64,000 bases of DNA, from the NCBI GenBank assembly GCA_030426345.1, contig JAUHYU010000003.1:39816-103815 (forward strand), read 5' to 3'. Shown here piece after piece: positions 10,190 through 17,683 of this stretch. The stretch comes from Bacteroidia bacterium (GTDB lineage: Bacteria > Bacteroidota > Bacteroidia > Cytophagales > Cyclobacteriaceae). Position numbers and translations under genes: made by a program. Numbering within the stretch: the stretch's first letter is position 1; each line of letters begins with the position of its first letter. Below the pieces are notes generated by a model that made no database searches, was not told the origin of the DNA, and saw only the letters and a list, made by a program, of their open reading frames with translations.

Positions 10190-11173
10190 ATGTCCTTCTT
10201 GCATAACGTTATAAATGTTGGGGTGATGGATTCCAACGATTTTAAGAACAATCGGGGAATAGTGATATCAAACTATATCTCGCTCTTACTCTGTTTTGCA
10301 GTATCGATCGTTTTTACCATTAAATACTTTTTTGTGGAGTATAACCCCTATGGGTTAAGTACATACTTTTATCTTGCTGGGATTATCTTGTTCATCATAC
10401 CAATTCTACTCAATCTATTATCTCGTACTATTGCTGCTCGAATGATATTATGTCTTGGCTCCATAGTTTATGTTTGGTGCTTTTTTATCGATAGGATGAT
10501 GGTGATACCCATCGTCGAAACAACCTTGTACGATGGCTTAAGGATTTATCTGTTAGCCTTAAGTATTATCCCTTTCTTGATTTTTAATAGCAGGAATTAC
10601 CCTGTGCAATTATTTTTCGTGTTTGCAGTGACGTTATCGTCATTTATTTTTTTCGAAGAAATCCTAGGTTTGGCAGGTGTTAATAATGCGCAACGTGGTT
10701 TTTCTGAAAAGGACTATAGCTTTATGCAAACAAGAACATTTGTTGCGTATTTGGTCATTGCAGGGGAATGCTTCTTTTTTCAAAGAGTACTCAATCAGTC
10801 GGACGACTTTAACCAAAAAATACAAAGTGATTTGCAACTCAAGTCTGCGGAGAGCAAAGCAAGAAATACTTCACTTGTTTTTGAGCAAAAAAAGCTACAC
10901 AAGGCCAATGAACATCTCGAGGAGCTTGTTAAAAAGAAAACATACGAGATTGAACTTCAAAACGATAAACTAAGGCATTACGCTTACATGAATTCGTATG
11001 AGATACGGAAACCTGTCGGAAACTTAGTTCACTTGATTGAGCAAACGAAACAAGGTCAGGACATGGACTATCCAGAATTGTTCGACGATATAAAAAGCAG
11101 AACAAATGAGGTGGAAAAGATTATCAGTCAGATTTCCAAGGAACTAAACGATATAGATTACCATGGAATTTAA
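10190..11173 (+). CDS. Six-TM membrane protein with coiled coil and degenerate histidine-kinase dimerisation domain, no ATPase domain
   Basis: 327 residues. Residues about 25-200 hold six or so membrane segments; a coiled coil follows (about 205-255, rich in K, E and Q), then HYAYMNSYEIRKPVGN, which aligns with the H-box of HisKA domains (S-H-E-L-R-x-P). The phosphoacceptor His is replaced by Tyr (Y270). The protein ends about 58 residues later, so no N, G1 or G2 box and no ATP-binding domain is present. It is a paralogue of the next gene (42-base gap). It cannot autophosphorylate; a scaffold or decoy role is inference. Confidence 0.7.
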   Translation: MSFLHNVINVGVMDSNDFKNNRGIVISNYISLLLCFAVSIVFTIKYFFVEYNPYGLSTYFYLAGIILFIIPILLNLLSRTIAARMILCLGSIVYVWCFFIDRMMVIPIVETTLYDGLRIYLLALSIIPFLIFNSRNYPVQLFFVFAVTLSSFIFFEEILGLAGVNNAQRGFSEKDYSFMQTRTFVAYLVIAGECFFFQRVLNQSDDFNQKIQSDLQLKSAESKARNTSLVFEQKKLHKANEHLEELVKKKTYEIELQNDKLRHYAYMNSYEIRKPVGNLVHLIEQTKQGQDMDYPELFDDIKSRTNEVEKIISQISKELNDIDYHGI

Positions 11174-11215
11174 AGGCATTATCATAACATTGGAGCTTAT
11201 CAAATCGGCAAATAG

Positions 11216-12208
11216 ATGAGCATTTTAAATAAGATTATTTATAGCGGAATTCAAGATTCGTTTTATTTTCAGCGAAAGCGAGGAGTAATCATTGCCAATT
11301 ATATTTCACTTTTGCTGAGCAGTTTAATCTTATTGGCGTACACCGTCGATTTGATTCCGTTATTAAATATAGAAAGGTTACTATCAACAGGAGACTTATT
11401 CAAGGGGTTATTTATTTTCTTGACTCCGGTTCTGATCAATAGATTCTCTCTGACTACTTTGAGCCGTATGTGGTTATGTGTGGGTTCTATGGGGTTTTTC
11501 TGGTTTGTTTTTGTAGATCACATGATGGGACTTGAGGTAGTGGAATCTAGTGTTTACGATAGTCTTAGGATTTATTTATTGGCAACGAGTGCCATCCCGT
11601 TTTTGCTCTTTGACAAAGGCAGTTGGCCATTCTTTTTAATCATTATTCTCTTGACTTTTTTATCTCATCTCTTTTTCGACAATATTTTGAACATGTTGGG
11701 GGTGGGTCATAGCCAGAAGGGTGTGCCTGGAGCAGATTACCTGAGTATGAAATTAAGGGCAGTGGTTGGTTATATCGTGATCGGTGGCGGAAGTTTTATT
11801 TTTCAGTTGATCATATATCAAAATGACCAAGCCAATATTAAAATCCTTGGTGAGCTAAATGACAAATCTGAAGAAATCGAAAAAGACAATCAAGAATTGT
11901 TGGTCACCAAAGACCTACTCAATGAGATCAATCAAAATCTAGAGCAAATCGTAAATAAAAAAACTGTGGATGTGGTGCTGCAAAACAAAGAATTGTTTAA
12001 GTATGCTCATATCAATGCTCATCATGTGCGCGGCCCTCTAGCCAGGTTGCTTGGATTATTGCAACTTACTGATATGGATAAGAACGTGGATTATCCTGTG
12101 TTTTTGACTATGGTAGAAAAGGAAGTCAGGGAGATTGATGATGTGCTTCAAGAATTGTCAGAAGATTTGAAAAAGAAGAAAAATCATGTTTCCAAAGGAT
12201 CAATTTAG
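11216..12208 (+). CDS. Six-TM membrane protein with coiled coil and HisKA-like domain that keeps the phosphoacceptor His, no ATPase domain
   Basis: 330 residues, same architecture as the preceding gene: similar N-terminus (MSILNKIIYSGIQDS versus MSFLHNVINVGVMDS), six or so membrane segments, coiled coil from about residue 205, then YAHINAHHVRGPLARLLGL. Here the expected His is kept (H269). The protein ends about 60 residues after it, again without an ATP-binding domain. It could be phosphorylated by another kinase or act as a phosphotransfer partner. The tandem arrangement points to duplication and then divergence at the key residue. Confidence 0.7.
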   Translation: MSILNKIIYSGIQDSFYFQRKRGVIIANYISLLLSSLILLAYTVDLIPLLNIERLLSTGDLFKGLFIFLTPVLINRFSLTTLSRMWLCVGSMGFFWFVFVDHMMGLEVVESSVYDSLRIYLLATSAIPFLLFDKGSWPFFLIIILLTFLSHLFFDNILNMLGVGHSQKGVPGADYLSMKLRAVVGYIVIGGGSFIFQLIIYQNDQANIKILGELNDKSEEIEKDNQELLVTKDLLNEINQNLEQIVNKKTVDVVLQNKELFKYAHINAHHVRGPLARLLGLLQLTDMDKNVDYPVFLTMVEKEVREIDDVLQELSEDLKKKKNHVSKGSI

Positions 12209-12232
12209 AGTTGAGTCTAATCTTGCTCTTTT

Positions 12233-12251
12233 GAAAAATAGCTATTTTTTC
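12233..12251. terminator. AT-rich palindrome between convergent genes
   Basis: AAAAATAGCTATTTTT (12234-12249) is a perfect 16-base palindrome in the 44-base gap between the convergent kinase-like gene and the DUF1080 gene, flanked by T-runs on either strand. It could act as a weak bidirectional terminator; no GC-rich stem. Confidence 0.4.
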
Positions 12252-12252
12252 A

Positions 12253-12957
12253 TCACAATTTCTTATACCAAATGTCCTTAAACTGCACGAGCATCGGTTT
12301 CCCGGAATGGAGTTGAAGGGCCAATAACCCTGAAGCATCTGATTGGGCTGTGTCGTTGTCGATAACTTCAGCCATCAGCTTTCCATTTACATAAAGTGTC
12401 AGTTTGTTGCCTTTGCAGATGAGGTGGTATTCGTGCCATTCCCCAAGCTTGAAATGGGCATCGACCCGCGCCTCTGGGATTTTGGTTGTTGTCGCCTCGC
12501 CTTTTTCGTTGAAGATTGTGCGCTCTCCGCGCCATGCCAAAGTATGTCGACCAAATTCATCATACAACCTTACAAGCCAATCTGTCTGCGTGTTGTTATC
12601 CACTTGATAGCCTTTGCAATCGTCACCTTCGTAGTGCTCGCTGCGGAATTGAAAACCGCCATTTACATTGTGGTCACTCACTAGCCTATGCTTTAATTTT
12701 AGCTCAAAATCCGTCATTTTTCCATGACTGCTAAAAAGATATTGGTTGTCTTCACACGGCTTATCATCCGTGATCCGAGCAGTGATTGCACCATCTTCCA
12801 CAGTCCACCAGCTCATATCGGCCGTTGTCCAACCTTTTAGCGTTTTTCCATTGAACAATGATTTGAAACCCTTTTCAGGCTTTGCTTTCTTTTGAGCGAT
12901 TCCTGAAACTGGGTACAGGAGAACAAAAAGCACTGGAATAATTAGAAACTGTTTCAT
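12253..12957 (-). CDS. Secreted DUF1080 (3-keto-disaccharide hydrolase-like) protein
   Basis: 234 residues: signal peptide ending near VSGIAQ, then a single DUF1080 domain. FKSLFNGKTLKGWTTADMSW is the standard family opening, and GGFQFRSEHYEG, KGYQVDN and GEWHEYHLICKGNKL are conserved positions of this concanavalin-like jelly roll. Some family members hydrolyse 3-keto-glycosides, so a role in sugar breakdown outside the cytoplasm is likely. It follows the TonB receptor gene by 40 bases on the same strand, so they may be co-transcribed. The ATG lies inside a copy of the recurring CATGG element. Confidence 0.85.
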   Translation of the reverse strand: MKQFLIIPVLFVLLYPVSGIAQKKAKPEKGFKSLFNGKTLKGWTTADMSWWTVEDGAITARITDDKPCEDNQYLFSSHGKMTDFELKLKHRLVSDHNVNGGFQFRSEHYEGDDCKGYQVDNNTQTDWLVRLYDEFGRHTLAWRGERTIFNEKGEATTTKIPEARVDAHFKLGEWHEYHLICKGNKLTLYVNGKLMAEVIDNDTAQSDASGLLALQLHSGKPMLVQFKDIWYKKL

Positions 12958-12975
12958 GGGTTTTTAATGGTTTTT
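12953..12975 (+). repeat. CATGGATTTT-type element overlapping a start codon
   Basis: TTCATGGGTTTT, TAATGG, then a T-run; 18 of 23 positions match the best copies. It lies between the TonB receptor stop and the DUF1080 gene, and its CAT is the complement of the DUF1080 start codon at 12957. Confidence 0.4.
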
Positions 12976-12997
12976 AGTGATCTTTTTTCTTCTTTGT

Positions 12998-15436
12998 CTA
13001 ATGCCCAGACCCCTCAAACAAATCATCTGTGCCCGCAGCACCTTCATCTTTTTTCTGGGCCAGGCGATTGAAACGATAGGTGAGGTTCAAAACAAAAAGT
13101 GGGGATTTAGGATTGACCTTGGTGAAGGACTCCACACCATACCCTGTTTGTTCATTATAATATTTTGCTGTGGCAAATACGTCGCTTACAGCCAGATTGG
13201 CTGTAAGTTTTCTGTTAAAAAACTGTTGCTGTGCTGAAAAATTCACATAGTAAAACGCATCGCGAACACCCTGTGTACTTACCGATGGTCCGACATAATT
13301 TCCATCCAACTGAAGGCGTGTATTTTTGCCCAAAGGAAAGCTGTTCGACAATCTTGTTTGCCAATTAAGACTTTCGTCATCTACCCCCGGAACTTTGTAA
13401 ATACTTTCTATTCTATAATTGAATAAATTACCCGAAAAATTGATCGTCCACCATGGCTGAATGTTGATAAGCGTCATCAACTCTATGCCCAGGGAATAAT
13501 CCTCGCCCACATTCGATATGGAATCTAGTGTGACATTTGGCTCGTATACCGTTCTGATGCGTTCTATTTTGTCTTTTTTTAACCTATAGTAAGCCTCTAG
13601 CGAAAAGAAATTTTCATTGAAATCTTTTTGATATCCCAGTTCAAATGAATTGACATATTCGGGTCTTACGTGGGGGTTTCCTGTTCTCGCTGTGTATGAA
13701 TCTGCAAAGGTCACATAGGGTTCCATGAAGTAAAGTGCCGGCCGAACCGTCCTTCGGGAGTAACTCGTGGAAAGCGAATTGTCATTGCCGAGCGCATAGG
13801 TGAAATGCCCCGATGGGAATAGCTCCACACGATCTTCAATATGCTCGGCCCAAGCTTCCGAACTTTCCAGTACCCTGTGGGTATATTCTGTTCTTAGCCC
13901 TACTTGATACCCAAGGTTGCCCAGCTTGCTGCTGTAGATGCCATACAGAGATTGTATACTTCGAAGGAATCTGTAAACACTGTAATAATCATCTCTAAAA
14001 TAAAACTCTCCGGTTTCCGCATTGTAGTCATTCATGCCATAGTCGCCGTCTTCTATGTACAGATAATACTGATAGCCGGCTTCCAGTTTTCCGCCGGATT
14101 TAGGCAGCGGTTTTACGTAATCCAGTTTTCCTCTTACGGTCACGCGATATTCTTCTTCCCATGAGCGTTGGCCGTCGTGCTGGAATGTTCCTTCTGTCAG
14201 GTCATTTTCAAAATACTCCATGCTGTAGCCATAAGTGCCAAATAACGACCCCGTAAGGGAGTGCCCAGTTTCCTTGAATGGATGGCTAAATCCAATACTT
14301 CCAGTGATGAAATCCTCATTCAAATCTTTATAATCATAACTATCAAATTCATGGTTTTCAAACACATTTTCATCCGTTGTTTGAATTTCGGAAAAGCCAA
14401 GGTTGCCAGTGTATCCGCTGCCGCGATCACCAGCCTCCAAGTCGACCATGATAGAAGTCTTATTTGCTGTATACTCAAATCCTCCTCGAATGGCAGTACG
14501 ATATGATCGGCCAATTCGTAAACCTTCTGATGTCGCGTCATAGATGGTGTCTTCTACCTCGGTTTGCTTGAATTGAGTGAAGTTCCCTTTCCGGTAATGG
14601 GTCATCTTGGTGCCTCCGATGTACCACTGCATGTTATCCTTTTTTAGGGAAACCAATAGATCAAGATTGTAGGATTCTACAGAGCTTCCCATCAAGTTGA
14701 GTAAGGCATTCAATCCTCTTTGTTTTACCTTTTTGGTAATCACATTGATGATGCCGGCGGTTCCTTCTGCATCATATCTTGCCGATGGATTGGTGATGAC
14801 TTCAATGTTTTCAATCTGCGATACCGGCAATTGTTCTAAAGCCTCTCTGCCACTTAGCAGGCTAGGTTTTCCGTCAATGAGCACTGTGAAATTACTACTG
14901 CCACGAAGGGCTACATTGCCTTCAATATCAACCGTTACCGACGGTATATTGATTAACGCATCTATGGCCGTACCACCTGCGGCACTCAGGTTTTGGCTCA
15001 CATCGATCACTTTCTTATCTACCTGATATGAGATAGAATTTCGCTTGGCTGTCACCTCAATATCTTCCAGTTGCTTGGCAGAAGGAACAATCTTTATTTC
15101 TCCCAAATTAGTTTTTGCTTTGGATGCCGTGAGCTGAATGTCGGAAATGATTTTCTTTTGGTATCCTACAAATGCTATTTCCAAATAATATGTACCATAA
15201 GCTAATTTGGACAAGGTGAACTTTCCGCCATTTTCGGCAATGACGCCAGAGGCAAGCGTAGAATCTTCTTTGTTGAACAGCGCAATTGTTGCATAATCTA
15301 GTTTAGCTCCGCTTTTATTGTCAACGACGGCACCGGATATTGTCCCGTTGTTTTTTTGAGCAGGGTTTTGGGCAGTTAGACAATGAACACCCAACAAGCC
15401 AAAAAGTAATAAGCAAAGGAATTTTCTCATTTTCAA
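12998..15436 (-). CDS. TonB-dependent outer-membrane beta-barrel receptor
   Basis: 812 residues. A signal peptide (to about LTAQNPAQ) precedes a carboxypeptidase-D-like domain (about 30-115), then a TonB plug (about 120-230, with NIPSVTVDIEGNVALRG and IDGKPSLLSGREALEQLP), then a beta barrel ending FVLNLTYRFNRLAQKK with a short acidic tail. This is the outer-membrane beta-barrel (OMP_b-brl_3) type rather than a SusC, and no SusD gene is adjacent. Such receptors import large or scarce ligands using TonB energy; the ligand is unknown. A DUF1080 gene follows downstream. Confidence 0.88.
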   Translation of the reverse strand: MKMRKFLCLLLFGLLGVHCLTAQNPAQKNNGTISGAVVDNKSGAKLDYATIALFNKEDSTLASGVIAENGGKFTLSKLAYGTYYLEIAFVGYQKKIISDIQLTASKAKTNLGEIKIVPSAKQLEDIEVTAKRNSISYQVDKKVIDVSQNLSAAGGTAIDALINIPSVTVDIEGNVALRGSSNFTVLIDGKPSLLSGREALEQLPVSQIENIEVITNPSARYDAEGTAGIINVITKKVKQRGLNALLNLMGSSVESYNLDLLVSLKKDNMQWYIGGTKMTHYRKGNFTQFKQTEVEDTIYDATSEGLRIGRSYRTAIRGGFEYTANKTSIMVDLEAGDRGSGYTGNLGFSEIQTTDENVFENHEFDSYDYKDLNEDFITGSIGFSHPFKETGHSLTGSLFGTYGYSMEYFENDLTEGTFQHDGQRSWEEEYRVTVRGKLDYVKPLPKSGGKLEAGYQYYLYIEDGDYGMNDYNAETGEFYFRDDYYSVYRFLRSIQSLYGIYSSKLGNLGYQVGLRTEYTHRVLESSEAWAEHIEDRVELFPSGHFTYALGNDNSLSTSYSRRTVRPALYFMEPYVTFADSYTARTGNPHVRPEYVNSFELGYQKDFNENFFSLEAYYRLKKDKIERIRTVYEPNVTLDSISNVGEDYSLGIELMTLINIQPWWTINFSGNLFNYRIESIYKVPGVDDESLNWQTRLSNSFPLGKNTRLQLDGNYVGPSVSTQGVRDAFYYVNFSAQQQFFNRKLTANLAVSDVFATAKYYNEQTGYGVESFTKVNPKSPLFVLNLTYRFNRLAQKKDEGAAGTDDLFEGSGH

Positions 15437-15564
15437 TAAAAAATTGTGGGTTTAGCCATGCAAGATAATAAGACAGGTTTGTAGTGCCAATAAACATAAT
15501 ACTATGATGTGGAATAGTTCGTGGTGTTGGACCTGGAACTTGAATTGATCAAAATGTCCATACT

Positions 15565-16422
15565 TCATTTATCAGATAAAAAGCTATAAAAATCCATGGT
15601 CGCGGCAACAACCTTCTCTAAATCTGCCGGGAGGATTTTTCCTTCAAATGGATGCCTGCCGCCAAAAGTGTGATCTGCCCCTGCAATAATTTTGATTTGG
15701 ATCGCTGGGTTCCACGAACCGATTTCCTTAACAGCTGAAACTGGCACTGTAGTATCTGCTGTGCCATGGATGGCAAGCATGGGGTTTTGCATGTTTTTTA
15801 CAGATTCCGGCACGTCAAGCCTGTTCTTATTTTCGAGGAAGTTTTCTACCAACTGATAGTCCATGGGCATTTGCTGGTTTGTGCGACCATTGTGGATATA
15901 GATGGTCTTTTTCTTTTTCCAGTACACAAGTTCATCTTTCGAATACCAATTTTCAAGATCATTGACAGCAGCCCAGGTCACCAAACCTTTTACTCTTTTG
16001 TCTTCATTGGCTTTTAGGATCACCGACGCACCACCACGACTGTGACCCAATAGATAGAGTTTATTCAAATCCATTTCTGGCTTGGGAATAGGTGGATACT
16101 CTGAAAAAACGGTGTCGATCAGTAACCCTGTATCATCGAGCTCAATGGAGAAATTGTTCTGTGAAAAGGCCTCTAAATCCATGAATTCCATTGGGTTTTC
16201 AGTGCCAATACCGTTGTGAGAAAAGTTCATCTTGATAAATACAAACCCTGCTTCGGCAAAAATCTCAGCTATCCTGTCAAAAGGCCCCCAATCCTTAAAG
16301 CCCTTAAATCCATGGTTAAAAATGATGACCGGCTTTGCTTTTCCATTTTTCTTGAAATGAGCATCGGCCATAAATTGTTTGTCATGATGCTGAGAAGTTA
16401 GAGAGATGTCAATTTTGTGCAT
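15565..16422 (-). CDS. Alpha/beta hydrolase, dienelactone-hydrolase-like
   Basis: 285 residues, no signal peptide. HGFKGFKDWGPFDRIAE forms the oxyanion region, LLGHSRGGASV carries the nucleophilic Ser (near residue 132), AIHGTADTTVPVS the Asp region and GADHTFGG the catalytic His. The family includes cytoplasmic esterases and peptidases; substrate unknown. Two CATGGATTTT-like sequences lie inside this coding region (15578-15600 and 16164-16185), the only gene in the window where I noticed this so clearly. Confidence 0.8.
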   Translation of the reverse strand: MHKIDISLTSQHHDKQFMADAHFKKNGKAKPVIIFNHGFKGFKDWGPFDRIAEIFAEAGFVFIKMNFSHNGIGTENPMEFMDLEAFSQNNFSIELDDTGLLIDTVFSEYPPIPKPEMDLNKLYLLGHSRGGASVILKANEDKRVKGLVTWAAVNDLENWYSKDELVYWKKKKTIYIHNGRTNQQMPMDYQLVENFLENKNRLDVPESVKNMQNPMLAIHGTADTTVPVSAVKEIGSWNPAIQIKIIAGADHTFGGRHPFEGKILPADLEKVVAATMDFYSFLSDK

Positions 16423-16542
16423 TGGTTTATTCTTTATGTAATTATTTTTTTGACGGATATTTGATTTTCAATTCCATGAAGTTTTTTGTTGAAATTGTGT
16501 GGTTCCTATCATCTTTAATGCTAATAATACAACTAATGAATC

Positions 16543-16580
16543 CAGAAGCTTTGCTTCTGTAAAAATTGATATTATACTTG
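16543..16580 (+). promoter_or_regulatory. Promoter of the prenyl synthase gene with inverted repeat
   Basis: TTTG (16550-16553), 19 bases, then TATACTTG (16573-16580): a near-match to the Bacteroidota TTTG-N19-TAnnTTTG promoter, ending 15 bases before the ATG at 16596. A 7-base inverted repeat CAGAAGC/GCTTCTG (16543-16559, loop TTT) covers the -33 box and could be an operator. Confidence 0.5.
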
Positions 16581-16595
16581 TATCACAATTTTTTT

Positions 16596-17570
16596 ATGTC
16601 ACTGAATCTTAAAGAAATACAAGCCCCTGTTGCTCAGGAAATGATGGAATTTGAAAAAAAGTTCCGAGAATCCATGAAGAGCAAAGTCCTCCTTCTGGAC
16701 AAAATTATGACTTATATCGTAAAGCGCAAGGGAAAGCAGATGCGTCCGATGTTTGTATTTCTCTCCGCAGGAATTGCCGGAAATATCAACGAATCGACGC
16801 ACCGAGGTGCCGCACTGATCGAATTGTTGCACACGGCTACCCTCGTGCATGACGATGTAGTAGATGATGCCCACTATCGGCGTGGTTTTTTTTCTATCAA
16901 TGCACTTTGGAAAAATAAGATTGCCGTGCTGGTGGGGGATTATTTGCTTTCAAGAGGCTTGTTGCTTTCGATTGACTACGGAGATCATAATTTGCTCAAG
17001 ATCGTTTCTAATGCGGTTCGAGAAATGAGTGAAGGCGAACTTTTGCAAATGGAAAAAGCAAGACGGTTGGATATTAACGAAGAAGTTTATTACGATATCA
17101 TTCGTCAGAAAACCGCCTCGCTGATAGCCTCGTGTTGTGCTGTGGGTGCATGTTCGTCCGGGGCAGATGCAGATACCATCGAAAAGATGCGCTTGTTTGG
17201 CGAAAAAGTTGGGATGGCATTTCAGATCAAAGATGACTTGTTCGATTTTGGTACTGCCGAGATTGGCAAGCCGCTTGGGATTGACATCAAAGAAAAAAAG
17301 ATGACATTGCCATTGATCTATGCACTTCGCAATGCCCCGTTTCTTGAAAAGAAAAAAGTGATTTTTAAGATCAAAAACCAAAGCCATAAAGCCAAAAAAG
17401 TCCAAGAGGTTATTGAGTTTGTGAAAAGTTCAGGTGGGATAGAATATGCTCAAGAAATAATGGAAAAATATTATGAGGAGGCACTTGAGTTGCTGCAATC
17501 TTTTCAAGACTCAATGTTCAAAAACTCCCTGCAAAATCTCGTCCAGTTTACTATAAAACGGGATAAATAA
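16596..17570 (+). CDS. Polyprenyl diphosphate synthase
   Basis: 324 residues. The two aspartate-rich motifs of trans-prenyltransferases are present: LVHDDVVDDAHYRRG (first, DDxxD) and FQIKDDLFDFG (second, DDxxD). GKQMRPMFVFLSAG is the usual GKRxRP isopentenyl-diphosphate-binding stretch. The enzyme elongates farnesyl diphosphate, probably to the quinone side chain (menaquinone in this phylum). A TTG at 16566 extends the frame, but ATG 16596 opens the conserved N-terminus and lies just after the promoter elements. Confidence 0.92.
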   Translation: MSLNLKEIQAPVAQEMMEFEKKFRESMKSKVLLLDKIMTYIVKRKGKQMRPMFVFLSAGIAGNINESTHRGAALIELLHTATLVHDDVVDDAHYRRGFFSINALWKNKIAVLVGDYLLSRGLLLSIDYGDHNLLKIVSNAVREMSEGELLQMEKARRLDINEEVYYDIIRQKTASLIASCCAVGACSSGADADTIEKMRLFGEKVGMAFQIKDDLFDFGTAEIGKPLGIDIKEKKMTLPLIYALRNAPFLEKKKVIFKIKNQSHKAKKVQEVIEFVKSSGGIEYAQEIMEKYYEEALELLQSFQDSMFKNSLQNLVQFTIKRDK

Positions 17571-17683
17571 GTTAAACCTTCAGGTTTCTTGGCAGGAATC
17601 CTTTTCCGCTTTTTTTTGGTTTATCATTCCTTAATTTATTTCATTGCAATGAAAATCAGAATTCACCAATATTCTTCCTAATT

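Noticed and set aside
17571..17595. AAACC-TTCA-GGTTT as terminator of the prenyl synthase gene
   Set aside because: Only a 5-base AT-rich stem and no T-run; too weak to call.
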